A DNA stretch of 64,000 nucleotides from Polaromonas sp. 39-63-25. GTDB lineage: Bacteria > Pseudomonadota > Gammaproteobacteria > Burkholderiales > Burkholderiaceae_C. The translations under genes and the position numbers were made by a program. Of this stretch, positions 1 to 8,049 are shown in pieces (the stretch's first letter is position 1; the number at the start of each line of letters is the position of its first letter). The stretch lies in assembly GCF_002278925.1 (NCBI RefSeq), contig NZ_NCJH01000006.1, positions 1-64,000 of the forward strand, written 5' to 3'. The notes under the pieces were generated by a model. That model did no database searches, was not told the origin of the DNA, and worked only from the letters and a program-made list of their open reading frames with translations.

Positions 1-103
1 CTCGACAAAAGCGGGGTCTCGCTCGAACTCGCCTTCGGCTCAGACAATCGCGAGCCCTGATCCGCTTTTGCCTGCGCTCCTCGGCCCAGCCCGACGGGTT
101 GGG
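1..103 (-). repeat. Structured dispersed repeat, inverted copy A (cut by window start)
   Basis: Read on the minus strand, this segment aligns along its whole length with 201-300. The shared blocks include GCCGAGGAGCG, GGATCAGG, GCGATTGTCTGAG and GCGAGTTCGAG. It is therefore a head-to-head partner of copy B. Its internal stem arms are AAAAGCGG and CCGCTTTT, whereas copy B uses different bases that still pair. The window begins inside the element, so its outer end is not visible. A short open frame ending in TGA at 58-60 is explained by this repeat and is not called as a gene. Confidence 0.75.
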
Positions 104-134
104 AGAAATACAAATACCAATACCAATTCGAGGA

Positions 135-163
135 GGCGAGGACGCGCTTTGCGCGTCCTCGCC
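135..163. repeat. Perfect 13-bp stem-loop between inverted repeat copies
   Basis: Arms 135-147 and 151-163 are perfect reverse complements around a TTT loop. A hairpin in the same relative place (5184-5210) precedes the other plus-oriented repeat copy. It shares the inner GACGCGC but has a different outer stem, so both sides changed together. It has no T-tract and follows no gene, so it does not look like an ordinary terminator. Confidence 0.7.
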
Positions 164-200
164 GGAGCCCGACTGCGTACCCGAACCCGCTCCCGACCCC

Positions 201-440
201 ACCACCCTTCTGGCTGCGCCGAGGAGCGGAGGTCCAGCCGGATCAGGACGGGCGATTGTCTGAGCGAAGCGAGTTCGAGCCCGGCCCCGGCTGGACCGAG
301 CACCGCAGGTTGCCCCCGTAGCGCAAGCGAAGGGGGTCGCAGACAGCAGGGTCGCCTTTCTTTTGCTTCCTTTTCTTTGGCGAGACAAAGAAAAGGGAGT
401 TGCCGCCGGGCAACCCCCGGCTTGCTGGCCAACCACCAAA
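201..440 (+). repeat. Structured dispersed repeat, copy B
   Basis: It starts with ACCACCC and contains successive hairpins. The stems are 232-241 with 287-296 (10 bp), CCCCC 313-317 with GGGGG 332-336, 369-379 with 386-396 (11 bp, GCGAGA loop), and a CCGGG/CCCGG hairpin near 406-420. The same order of blocks recurs at 5241-5465. No convincing protein is encoded. Similar sequences are, to my knowledge, common between genes in Comamonadaceae, but this could not be searched here. The stretch 441-592 up to the next gene shows nothing else recognisable. Confidence 0.75.
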
Positions 441-592
441 GCTATCCACACCAAAAAACCAATCACCCATCAGCCAGATATTCACAACGATAGAGTCCCC
501 ACCCCAAACCCGCAGCAGCACCAGGCTCCCCCGGCAGTTACCATGTCGCCACAACAACACTGCCGGCAGCCTGATGCCGAGGAGGGAAATTC

Positions 593-1900
593 ATGCAACG
601 CATCGTCATCGTCGGCGGGGGCGCAGGCGGGCTGGCGCTGGCCACGCAACTGGGCAAGCGTCTGGGCAAAAGGGGCCAGGCTGAAATCACGCTGGTGGAC
701 GCCGCACGCACCCATGTGTGGAAACCGCTGCTGCACCAGCTGGCGGCCGGCAGTTTTGACACCCACGCCGAGGAGATCGAGTACCTGGCCCAGGCGCGCT
801 GGAACCATTTCAAATTCCGCCTTGGCCGACTGGAGGGTGTGGACCGTGCCGCCAAGACCGTGCAGCTGGCCGCCAGCCACGACGAGGCCGGGCGCGAGAT
901 CACGCCGGCGCAGCAGCTCGGCTACGACACGCTGGTGATTGCGGTGGGCAGCCAGACCAACGACTTCGGTACCCCGGGCGCGGCCGAACACACCATCAAA
1001 CTGGACAGCCCGCAGGCGGCCAAACGTTTCAACGACCGCCTGATCAATGCCTGCATACGCGCACAGGCCGTGCCGCGCAGCGCCGGCAGCGGCCGCCTGA
1101 CGGTGGCCATTGTCGGCGGCGGTGCCACCGGGGTGGAACTGGCCGCCGAGCTCCATGCCTCGGCCAAGGTGCTGGCCAACTACGGCTTTGACCACATCCA
1201 CCCGGAAAAGGACTTGCAGATCGTGCTGGTCGAAGCGGCGCCGCGCCTGCTTGCGCAACTGCCCGAGCGGCTGAGCGACGCGGCCCTGCGCGAACTGCGC
1301 AAGCTGGCCATCGAGGTGCACACCAATGAAAAAGTGGTGGAAGTCACCGCGGACAGCCTGAAGATGGCGAGCGGCAAGGTGATTTCCTCCAGCCTCTCGG
1401 TCTGGGCGGCCGGCGTGAAGGCAGCGGACTTCCTCAAAACCCTGGGCGGCGATGCCCCCCTGGAGACCAACCGGCTCAACCAGCTCGTCGTCAGCGGCAA
1501 CCTGCAGACCACGGATGCCAGCATCTACGCCTTCGGCGACTGCGCCGCCTGCCAACAGCCCGACGGCACCTGGGTGCCGCCGCGCGCGCAGGCCGCCTAC
1601 CAGCAGGCCATGTACCTGGTCAGGGCGCTGCCGCGGCTGCAGCGCGGCGAGCCGGTTTCCCCCTTTGTGTTCCGGGACCAGGGTTCGCTGGTGTCGCTGT
1701 CGGAGTATTCCTCGGTCGGCAGCCTGATGGGCAGCCTGACCAAAGGCAGCTTTTTCATCGAGGGGCAACTCGCCAAGATCATGTACTGGGCGCTGCACAA
1801 GCAGCACCAGCTGGCGCTGGGCGGCTGGAAAAAAACCGCCCTGATCACGCTGTCGGAAATGATTGACCGCACCTATCGTCCGCGCATCAAGTTGCACTGA
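593..1900 (+). CDS. ndh: Type II NADH dehydrogenase (NDH-2)
   Basis: This 435-residue flavoprotein is expected to sit on the inner face of the membrane and pass electrons from NADH to quinone without pumping protons. The N-terminus has the FAD-binding GGGAGG loop (residues 7-12). A second Rossmann motif, VGGGATGVELA, lies near residues 175-185 and should bind NADH. A YAFGDCA motif near residue 312 is the usual second FAD contact. The C-terminal part is the amphipathic membrane-docking region typical of the family. A GAGGAGGG ribosome site precedes the ATG by about 7 bases, fixing the start. It appears to be a single-gene unit behind a repeat-filled intergenic region. Length and motifs fit NDH-2 well. 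Confidence 0.93.
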   Translation: MQRIVIVGGGAGGLALATQLGKRLGKRGQAEITLVDAARTHVWKPLLHQLAAGSFDTHAEEIEYLAQARWNHFKFRLGRLEGVDRAAKTVQLAASHDEAGREITPAQQLGYDTLVIAVGSQTNDFGTPGAAEHTIKLDSPQAAKRFNDRLINACIRAQAVPRSAGSGRLTVAIVGGGATGVELAAELHASAKVLANYGFDHIHPEKDLQIVLVEAAPRLLAQLPERLSDAALRELRKLAIEVHTNEKVVEVTADSLKMASGKVISSSLSVWAAGVKAADFLKTLGGDAPLETNRLNQLVVSGNLQTTDASIYAFGDCAACQQPDGTWVPPRAQAAYQQAMYLVRALPRLQRGEPVSPFVFRDQGSLVSLSEYSSVGSLMGSLTKGSFFIEGQLAKIMYWALHKQHQLALGGWKKTALITLSEMIDRTYRPRIKLH

Positions 1901-1939
1901 TAATCAGACCACATCCCCATCAACCCACCGGAGAACGCC

Positions 1940-2083
1940 ATGGCAAAAGGACAGCAAAACAAGGACAAGATGGTCAAGAAGCCCAAGAAGGACACGGCCC
2001 CCCCGAAAGCGGTGTCGCCCGATGCGGTGCGCCCGACCGTGGTCACGCAAGTCCCCCTGCGCGGCAAGCTGAAAAACAAATAA
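1940..2083 (+). CDS. Small highly basic conserved protein (47 aa)
   Basis: This short frame runs from ATG 1940 to TAA 2081-2083, just downstream of ndh, with a GGAGAACGCC ribosome site directly before the ATG. The product is lysine-rich (MAKGQQNKDKMVKKPKKD at the start, RGKLKNK at the end) with no hydrophobic segment. Short basic proteins beginning MAKGQ with KKPKK motifs occur in many proteobacteria as conserved hypotheticals. Their function is unknown to me, and nucleic-acid association is only a guess from charge. The ribosome site and the clean stop support a real gene. Confidence 0.65.
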   Translation: MAKGQQNKDKMVKKPKKDTAPPKAVSPDAVRPTVVTQVPLRGKLKNK

Positions 2084-2105
2084 GGCAGTGCCCTCTTTAC
2101 CAGCC

Positions 2106-2193
2106 AGGGCCGCGGAACCGGCTTTGCCGGGCCGCAGGCGCAGCGCCCCCTCGGGGGGCAGCGAAGTACACGAAGTGACGAGCGTGGGGGCTC
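2106..2193 (+). repeat. GC-rich REP-like element, copy 1
   Basis: The block holds CCGGC-TTT-GCCGG, then a C-run/G-run palindrome, then an AGTACACGAAGTGACGAGCG segment and a terminal GTGGGGGCTC. The same series of blocks recurs at 50448-50556. The first stem differs by one compensated base pair between the copies (CCGGC/GCCGG versus CTGGC/GCCAG). It ends one base before the ATG of the next gene, so it supplies that gene's 5' leader. Confidence 0.75.
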
Positions 2194-2194
2194 C

Positions 2195-2700
<506 letters not shown>

Positions 2701-2726
2701 TCAAGGTACTTGCTGATGGGTCCATC

Positions 2727-3428
2727 ATGAATGCAGGTCGGCCGGAGATCCATGACCTTGCAGGTAATGACGGTGCGAGTGGCTTCGACCTCGTCCATGC
2801 CGATGCCGCCGTGCTGGTGCTGGTCAAACCCGCCGGCCTGCTGGCGGTGCCGGGCAAGGGCGAGGACAAGCAGGACTGCCTGAGCGCACGCGTCCAGGCA
2901 AGCTACCCCGACGCGCTGGTGGTGCACCGGCTGGACATGGCGACCTCGGGCCTGATGTTGATGGCGCGCAGCATCAGCATCCAGCGTGCCCTGGGCGCGC
3001 TGTTCGAACGCCGCGAGATCCACAAACGTTATATCGCCGTGGTCGATGGCCGGCCCACGGCCACACCCGGTGCCGGTCCCGGGGGCTGGAGCCTGATCGA
3101 CCTGCCCATCGTGGTGGACTGGCCGCGCCGGCCGCTGCGCATCATCGACGCCGAACGCGGAAAGGCCAGCCAGACGCGCTGGCGGGCCGTGGCGTTTGAC
3201 GCGCCCAGCCAAAGCACCCGCGTGGAACTCGAGCCCGTCACCGGCCGCTCGCATCAGTTGCGTGTGCACCTGCAGGCACTGGGCCACCCGATTCTGGGCG
3301 ACAGGCTGTATGCGCCCGAGGACGTGCAGGCCCGCGCGCCCCGGCTGCTGCTGCACGCCTGCGCGCTGGGTTTTGTGCACCCGGTCAGCGGCATGGCCCT
3401 GCAGTTCGACAGCCCGGCGCCGTTCTGA
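2727..3428 (+). CDS. rluA: Pseudouridine synthase RluA
   Basis: RluA makes pseudouridine at position 746 of 23S rRNA and position 32 of some tRNAs in E. coli. The protein (233 aa, close to the E. coli length) has the catalytic-aspartate motif HRLDMATSG near residues 71-79 and the KRYIAVVDG strand. It also has DLPIVVDWP and the C-terminal TGRSHQLRVH and LGHPILGDRLYAP blocks that distinguish RluA from RluC/D. There is no S4 domain, as expected for RluA. It is divergent from the c-subunit gene with 38 bp between starts, so the two share a promoter region. Confidence 0.92.
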   Translation: MNAGRPEIHDLAGNDGASGFDLVHADAAVLVLVKPAGLLAVPGKGEDKQDCLSARVQASYPDALVVHRLDMATSGLMLMARSISIQRALGALFERREIHKRYIAVVDGRPTATPGAGPGGWSLIDLPIVVDWPRRPLRIIDAERGKASQTRWRAVAFDAPSQSTRVELEPVTGRSHQLRVHLQALGHPILGDRLYAPEDVQARAPRLLLHACALGFVHPVSGMALQFDSPAPF

Positions 3429-3493
3429 CCAGGGCGCCGGGCCGGAACTTCAGCGCCTGCTTCGCATCCCATGCTGATCACCGGAGACCGTCG

Positions 3494-4141
3494 ATGCGCC
3501 CTGCCTCACCACCCCTTTCCCCCGCCGCCGTGCTGCGCCGCCGCACCGTGGCTGCCGCCCTGGTGGCAGCGCCTGTGCTGTGGCTGGGCCCGCGCGCCCA
3601 GCCGGCCGCCAGCCGCCGCGCCACACCGGCGCAAACCGAAGGACCGTATTACCCGGTGGTCCTGCCCCGGGACAGCGACCATGACCTGCTGCGCAACGGG
3701 GCGCTCAATTACCCCGAAGGGCAAAGCGCCTGGATCGAGGGCAGCGTCAGCGACCTGGCCGGCAAACCCGTGGCCGGCGCGCAGGTCGAGATCTGGCAAT
3801 GCGACCACGCTGGCCACTACCATCACCCCGGTGACGGCGACCGGGCCGACCGCCGCTTCCAGGGCTTTGGCCGGGTGACAGTGGATGCCGAAGGCCGCTA
3901 CCGCTTTCGCACCCTGCGCCCGGTGGCGTATGCCGGGCGCACACCGCACATCCACGTCAAGGTCAAACTCGGACAGCGGGAACTGCTGACCACCCAGCTG
4001 TATGTGGCCGGCGACCCCGGCAATCCGCGCGACTTCCTGTGGCGCAGCCTGGGCGAGGCCGACCGGGCTGCCCTGACCGTGCCCTTTGCGCCGGGCAGCG
4101 ACGGCCTGCAGGCCCGCTTTCCCATCACTCTGGCCGCCTGA
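3494..4141 (+). CDS. Secreted intradiol ring-cleavage dioxygenase-like protein
   Basis: This 215-residue protein belongs to the protocatechuate 3,4-dioxygenase/catechol 1,2-dioxygenase family of non-haem Fe(III) enzymes. An arginine-rich start followed by a hydrophobic stretch and ATPAQTEGPYYP suggests Tat or Sec export. The family core is visible: WQCDHAGHYHHP carries a Tyr ligand, and the VAYAGRTPHIHVKV block carries the second Tyr and both His ligands. Canonical cytoplasmic dioxygenases lack a leader, so this is one of the exported homologues whose substrate is unknown. No aromatic pathway genes are adjacent. Start chosen at ATG 3494, preceded by GGAGACCGTCG. Confidence 0.82.
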   Translation: MRPASPPLSPAAVLRRRTVAAALVAAPVLWLGPRAQPAASRRATPAQTEGPYYPVVLPRDSDHDLLRNGALNYPEGQSAWIEGSVSDLAGKPVAGAQVEIWQCDHAGHYHHPGDGDRADRRFQGFGRVTVDAEGRYRFRTLRPVAYAGRTPHIHVKVKLGQRELLTTQLYVAGDPGNPRDFLWRSLGEADRAALTVPFAPGSDGLQARFPITLAA

Positions 4142-4191
4142 ATCGCCGGGACACGGAACGGCGTCACCGTTTGTCGGTAACATTGCCAGCC

Positions 4192-4947
4192 ATGACCCAA
4201 CACCTATTTATCCTGACCGGCGCCTCCCGCGGCATGGGCCTGGCCATGGCGCGCAAGCTGCTCATGCCGGGCAACACACTTCTGTGCATTTCACGCAAGG
4301 CCAATGAGACGCTGGCCGCGCAGGCCAAAATCGCCGGCACGCCGCTCCTGCAGTGGACGCTGGATCTGGCGCGAAGCGCGGACGCCAGTGCGCGGCTCGA
4401 ACAATGGCTGCGCGAGCAGGCCCACGCCGGTTTTTCCAGCGCCGTGCTGATCAACAATGCCGGCATGATTCCGCGCATCGGCCCGCTCAGCGACGCCGAC
4501 GCCGACGACCTGCGCCTGGGGCTGCGTGTCGGCCTGGAAGCACCCATGCAGCTGACCGCGGCTTTTCTGCGCGCCACCGAAAGCTGGCCGGCGCGGCGCA
4601 AGGTGCTCAATATTTCGTCGGGACTGGGACGCAAGGCCATGGCCTCGCAGTCCATCTATTGCGCGGCCAAGGCCGGCATGGACCACTTCACGCGCTGTGT
4701 GGCGCTCGAAGAAGCGCTCAAGCCCAACGGCGCAGCGGTCTGCTCGCTCGCGCCTGGCGTGATCGACACCGACATGCAGGTCCAGCTACGCAGCGCCGAC
4801 GCGTCGGCCTTTCCCGACCAGCACAACTTCATCAGCCTCAAGGACAAGGGCCAGCTCACGTCGCCCGACGAAGCCGCCGCGCGCATCCTGGCCTACCTGG
4901 CCCGGCCGGACTTTGGCAGCCAGCCGGTGGCGGATGTGCGCGACTGA
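4192..4947 (+). CDS. Short-chain dehydrogenase/reductase (sepiapterin/benzil-reductase-like)
   Basis: This is a 251-residue classical SDR using NAD(P)H. The TGASRGMG cofactor loop is at residues 9-16, NNAG near residue 89, and a Ser followed by YCAAK (Tyr-x3-Lys) near residues 161-165. APGVIDTDM is the usual PG motif. The longer open frame extends upstream into the dioxygenase gene, but ATG 4192 places the Rossmann strand (HLFILTGAS) at the N-terminus as in other SDRs. The substrate cannot be told from sequence. A single-gene unit is likely, followed by a long repeat-rich gap. Confidence 0.85.
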   Translation: MTQHLFILTGASRGMGLAMARKLLMPGNTLLCISRKANETLAAQAKIAGTPLLQWTLDLARSADASARLEQWLREQAHAGFSSAVLINNAGMIPRIGPLSDADADDLRLGLRVGLEAPMQLTAAFLRATESWPARRKVLNISSGLGRKAMASQSIYCAAKAGMDHFTRCVALEEALKPNGAAVCSLAPGVIDTDMQVQLRSADASAFPDQHNFISLKDKGQLTSPDEAAARILAYLARPDFGSQPVADVRD

Positions 4948-4963
4948 TTCCAGAACGCTACGG

Positions 4964-5012
4964 CTTTGATAGCTGCTTACGCTTTCAAGCCATTGGCTGA
5001 GGGCCTATTTCG
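4964..5012 (+). repeat. TAGCTG-type dispersed repeat, copy 1
   Basis: This matches the pattern TTTGATAGCTGC-(T)-CGC, about 8-12 variable bases, GGGCT/GGCTGA, GGCC and a T-rich end. Eight copies are recognised in the window (4964, 5549, 13029, 15184, 18844, 22478, 31661 and 54839). This one follows the SDR stop codon by 16 bases. Confidence 0.7.
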
Positions 5013-5183
5013 TTCGCAAGCTCTCGGCGGGAATTTTTTCGGCGTCACGCTGCGTCTGTGGTCCGCTTTGGACAGTAGGCGCAACTCCCCACGCCCTCCC
5101 CTCGCCCCGCTGGGCGATGGCGGGGAGCTTCATTTGGCCGCGTGTGCTACCGCCGCGTGCAAACATCACGGCCGCGTAAGACC

Positions 5184-5210
5184 GACATGACGCGCTTCGC
5201 GCGTCATGTC
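5184..5210. repeat. Perfect 12-bp stem-loop ahead of structured repeat copy C
   Basis: Arms 5184-5195 and 5199-5210 pair perfectly around TTC. It occupies the same position relative to the downstream repeat as the 135-163 hairpin. The inner GACGCGC/GCGCGTC is shared, while the outer ACAT/ATGT differs but still pairs. Confidence 0.7.
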
Positions 5211-5240
5211 TCCCCGCATCCGTTGCCGCATTCTTGCCCT

Positions 5241-5465
5241 ACCACCCGTCGGGCTGGGCCGAGCAGCGCAGATGGAGGCGGGATCAGGGCCGCAGTTGTC
5301 CGAGCGCAGCGAGTTCTGCGGACCCCCGCCGCAATCGAGCAGCGCAGGTTGCCTGGAGCGAAGCGGAAGGACCCAGACAGTCGGGTCGCCTTTTCTTTGG
5401 TGACTTTCTTTTGGCGACACAAAAGAAAGTTACTTGCCGCCGGGCAACCCCCGGCTTGCAGGCAA
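5241..5465 (+). repeat. Structured dispersed repeat, copy C
   Basis: This has the same order of blocks as 201-440: ACCACCC, GGGCTGGGCCGAGCAGCG, GGATCAGG, GAGCGCAGCGAGTTC, GCGCAGGTTGCC, GGGTCGCCTTT and GCCGCCGGGCAACCCCCGGCTTGC. The AT-rich hairpin is ACTTTCTTTTG (5403-5413) with CAAAAGAAAGT (5420-5430), against CCTTTTCTTTG/CAAAGAAAAGG in copy B. The differences are matched on both arms. Around it, 4948-5646 holds no credible gene. Besides this element it contains two TAGCTG-type repeats and the 5184-5210 hairpin. Confidence 0.78.
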
Positions 5466-5548
5466 ACTGCAGCGCTTCAAAAAAATGAGTAGTGAGCAAA
5501 CACATGGATTCCGGATCACGTCCGGGATGACAGCCTGAAAGATGGGTT

Positions 5549-5607
5549 GCTATAAACTTAATAGCTGTTCGCGCCCACCGGGTATGGGCTACAACCCGAT
5601 TTAATGC
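5549..5607 (+). repeat. TAGCTG-type dispersed repeat, copy 2
   Basis: It reads TTGCTATAAACTTAATAGCTG, then TTCGCGCCC, a spacer, GGGCTACAACCCGATTTAATG. The block order is that of the other copies, with the longer 5' TTGCTAT-AAT extension also seen in reverse at 54839-54897. It sits 39 bp beyond the 3' end of the uspA gene. Confidence 0.65.
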
Positions 5608-5646
5608 CAAATCCGGCAAGATCAGACAGTCCCCCGAGCGAAGGAC

Positions 5647-6084
5647 TCAGTCGCGCACCACCAGAATCGGCAAGTGCGCATGCGCCAGCACCTGCGCTGC
5701 GACGCTGCCGAGCACGAGCTTTTCCAGTCCGCGGCGCCCGTGCGAACCCAGCACGATCAGGTCGGCACCGACAGCACCGGCGGTCTCCAGAATGCCGCGG
5801 TAAATCGCGTGGCCTTCGATGATGGAGGCCTTGACCGTCACACCTGCGGCTTCCAGCACCTGCGTGGCGCCCTGGAGGGCTTCGTTGGCTTCCGCCGTGG
5901 CCGCCCCGAGGTACTGGGCCTGGCCGTAGGCGAAATCGGTGCCGACCCCGCTGAAGGCGTAGGGATCGATCACGTAGATCACCGTCACCGTGCTTTTGAA
6001 AGCCTGGGCCAGCCCGCAGGCCTTCTCGACCGCCATCATCGAGGTGGACGAGCCGTCGACCGGCAGCAGGATGTGTTTGAACAT
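5647..6084 (-). CDS. Universal stress protein (UspA family)
   Basis: This 145-residue single-domain Usp starts MFKHILLPVDGSS and ends with the nucleotide-binding G-2x-G-9x-GS pattern (LGSHGRRGLEKLVLGSVA) followed by PILVVRD. That motif places it among ATP-binding Usps. Family members act in the cytoplasm during starvation, redox or respiratory stress; the specific role here is unknown. The open frame can start nine codons earlier, but the ATG at 6084 has a GAAGGAAG ribosome site 8 bases upstream and gives the usual family N-terminus. It is followed on the same strand by nothing and preceded by the DUF427 gene, 40 bp away, so the two may be cotranscribed. Confidence 0.9.
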   Translation of the reverse strand: MFKHILLPVDGSSTSMMAVEKACGLAQAFKSTVTVIYVIDPYAFSGVGTDFAYGQAQYLGAATAEANEALQGATQVLEAAGVTVKASIIEGHAIYRGILETAGAVGADLIVLGSHGRRGLEKLVLGSVAAQVLAHAHLPILVVRD

Positions 6085-6124
6085 GATCAGGCTTCCTTCA
6101 GAAAAACGCACTCGGGCCGGGACA

Positions 6125-6406
6125 TCAGGGTTCGATCTTCACACCCTTCCAGAAAGCCACATGGCCCTTGATGTTGTCGGCCTCGGGTTTCGGGTCGGGG
6201 TAATACCAGGCGGCGTCGGTGTTCATCTCGCCATTGACCAGCAGCGAGTAGTAGCTGGCCTGCCCTTTCCACGCACACATGGTGTGGTGGTTGCTGAAGG
6301 TGATGTAGTCGCGGTTGAGCGAACTTTCGGGGAAATAGTGGTTGCCTTCGAGCACCACGGTATCGTCGCTTTGCGCAATCACTGCGCCGTTCCAGATAGC
6401 CTTCAT
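6125..6406 (-). CDS. DUF427 domain protein
   Basis: This 93-residue protein is a compact beta-rich DUF427 domain. It has a WNG.VIA.SD opening, EGNHYFP, the CAWKG motif and a PDPKPEADNIKGHVAFW ending. The biochemical role of the family is unsettled. The invariant Cys-x-Trp-Lys-Gly is present. Start chosen at ATG 6406 (MKAIWNG), with GAAAGAAG just upstream. Upstream frame extension is low-complexity and unlikely to be translated. Confidence 0.88.
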   Translation of the reverse strand: MKAIWNGAVIAQSDDTVVLEGNHYFPESSLNRDYITFSNHHTMCAWKGQASYYSLLVNGEMNTDAAWYYPDPKPEADNIKGHVAFWKGVKIEP

Positions 6407-6535
6407 GTCGCTTCTTTCATGGGTTGCCGGGGTCCGCCGTGTGCGGAGGGGGAAAAGGATAAAAAGGGGAAAGGGGGTTGCCTGCCAACAATCTTCGCAC
6501 ACTCTGCAGGGAATGCGAGGCCGGCCGGGAAAAGG

Positions 6536-6578
6536 AAAAAGACAAAAAGAAAAGCGTGATGGTCACCCATCACGCTTT
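6536..6578 (-). terminator. Rho-independent terminator of the glycine-zipper gene
   Basis: Arms 6551-6562 and 6567-6578 form a perfect 12-bp stem with a TCAC loop. On the minus strand it is followed by TCTTTTTGTCTTTTT. It lies 43 bp past the stop of the glycine-zipper gene at 6622, in the right orientation. Confidence 0.85.
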
Positions 6579-6621
6579 GACGCAGTTCTGTGCAGGATCA
6601 CGCCGCCGCAGCGGCGACCCA

Positions 6622-7338
6622 TCAGGCCATGCGCAGGTTGTTGCCTTCAACAATCACGCGGGAGCCGACGGGAATCGAGCTGGACACTTCCACGGTGCGG
6701 ACAGAACCGTCGTTCATGCGCACACGCACCTGGTAGACGGTGACCTTCTTCATGTTTTTCTCGATCTGGTTGCCGGCAAACGCACCGCCGGCGACGCCCA
6801 GCACCGTCATGGCCGTCTTGCCGCTGCCGCCGCCCACCTGGTTGCCCAACAGGCCGCCAACCACGCCGCCCGCAACGGTGCCCAGGCCGACGGTGGTGTT
6901 GCCCACGGCGACACCGTTGACCTCGCCCTGGCGCTGCACGGCCGTCACGGCTTCCACCGTGCCGCAGTCGGCGCAAACCACGGGCTTGGGTGCCGGTGCC
7001 TGGGCCACGACCGCAGGCCGCGGCTGGACGACCGGTTTGGCCGGCGCCGGCCTGGCAGTGGTCGTACTGGTCGTACCGTTACTGGCCAGCTTGGCCGGGG
7101 TGCTGGTCGTTCCATTGCTGGCCAGCTTGGCAGCCGTGCTGGACTGTGTTGTGGGGGCTTGGGCCTCGGTGCCGCCCGGCTGCGCATCCGAGCGATTGAC
7201 CACCAGCGCGGCGGCGAGCGCCATCACCGTGACCCCGAGCACGGCCACAATCGCGATCAGCGATTTGCTGTGCTGCATGCGTTGCGAAAAGGCGGGCTGG
7301 CTGCCGGGGGTGGCTGGTGTCTGGTTATTTGTATCCAT
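6622..7338 (-). CDS. Glycine-zipper 2TM-domain membrane protein
   Basis: This 238-residue protein is probably anchored by one N-terminal helix (SLIAIVAVLGVTVMALAAALVV, about residues 27-48). A Pro/Ala/Thr-rich linker follows, then a Cys pair (CADCGTVEAV, about 130-139). Next comes a glycine-zipper segment (GGVVGGLLGNQVGGG ... GVAGGAFAGNQIEKN) as in the SlyB/Rickettsia 17-kDa superfamily. The end is a small beta domain (YQVRVRMNDGSVRTV). Unlike SlyB there is no lipobox. The linker carries a tandem duplication of KLASNGTTST (repeat unit 12 residues). Start ATG 7338 has AAGGAG 8 bases upstream. A strong terminator follows, so it is monocistronic. A cell-envelope role is inferred. Confidence 0.83.
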   Translation of the reverse strand: MDTNNQTPATPGSQPAFSQRMQHSKSLIAIVAVLGVTVMALAAALVVNRSDAQPGGTEAQAPTTQSSTAAKLASNGTTSTPAKLASNGTTSTTTARPAPAKPVVQPRPAVVAQAPAPKPVVCADCGTVEAVTAVQRQGEVNGVAVGNTTVGLGTVAGGVVGGLLGNQVGGGSGKTAMTVLGVAGGAFAGNQIEKNMKKVTVYQVRVRMNDGSVRTVEVSSSIPVGSRVIVEGNNLRMA

Positions 7339-7505
7339 GATGGGTACTCCTTGGTTGAGCCTCAGTTGTAACCAACTCATGTGAACGCGGATGTAGGACG
7401 ACGTGACATTCGTAAGGGAAGGTTAGCGCGACCCATCTCAAAGCGTGCGTTATTGCGCACTTGCGAACAGCTTCACCCGCGGCTCACCGCGGCTTGACCT
7501 GCGCT

Positions 7506-8021
7506 TTACACGCCGCCGTGCGGGTGGGTCGGATCAATCCACAACACCTGCTCGGGCTTTTCGGCCGGCGCAATATCGAGGTTGATGGCCACCGCCTCGC
7601 CGTCGCTGCGGCAAAGCACACACTCGAGCAGTTCGGTCGGACTCGCGTTGATTTCCTGGTGCGGCACATAGGGCGGCACATAGATGAAGTCGCCCGGGCC
7701 CGCCTCGGCGGTGAACTCCAGATGCTCGCCCCAGCGCATGCGGGCACGACCCCTGACGACATAAATCACGCTTTCCAGATGGCCGTGGTGGTGCGCACCA
7801 GTCTTGGCGTTGGCATGGATGGTGACGGTGCCGGCCCAGAGTTTTTGCGCACCGACGCGGGCGAAATTGATGGCCGCCTTGCGGTCCATGCCGGGCGTGG
7901 ACGGCACATTGCCGTCCAGCTGGCCTCCGGGGATCACGCGCACACCGTCGTGTTTCCAGTCGGTGCCTTCGGGCGCGTGGCTGTGCCCGTGAGGATGGCT
8001 GTGGCCGGTGTCGTGGCTCAT
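7506..8021 (-). CDS. Cupin-domain protein with His-rich N-terminus
   Basis: This 171-residue single cupin has the two metal-binding motifs in canonical form. G(A)HHHGHLESVIYVVRG (motif 1, two His plus Glu) lies near residues 75-90, and PPYVPHQEIN (motif 2, His) near 115-125. The N-terminus HDTGHSHPHGHSH may bind metal. Substrate or enzyme type cannot be inferred; some homologues are annotated as oxidoreductase- or isomerase-like cupins. It is the last gene before a 167-bp gap; the serine hydrolase gene upstream on the same strand ends 28 bp away. Confidence 0.8.
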   Translation of the reverse strand: MSHDTGHSHPHGHSHAPEGTDWKHDGVRVIPGGQLDGNVPSTPGMDRKAAINFARVGAQKLWAGTVTIHANAKTGAHHHGHLESVIYVVRGRARMRWGEHLEFTAEAGPGDFIYVPPYVPHQEINASPTELLECVLCRSDGEAVAINLDIAPAEKPEQVLWIDPTHPHGGV

Positions 8022-8049
8022 GGTGTGTCTCCGAGAAAAAAACCAGTTT

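Noticed and set aside
1-60. Open frame ending in TGA, looking like the 3' end of a gene cut by the window start
   Set aside because: The whole segment is a reverse-complement match to repeat copy B (201-300), so it belongs to a non-coding repeat.
68-938. Overlapping frames of 94-191 codons on both strands in 68-938
   Set aside because: They lie in the structured repeat or antisense/out of frame to ndh; no family features, heavy Arg/Pro/Ser bias of high-GC shadow frames.
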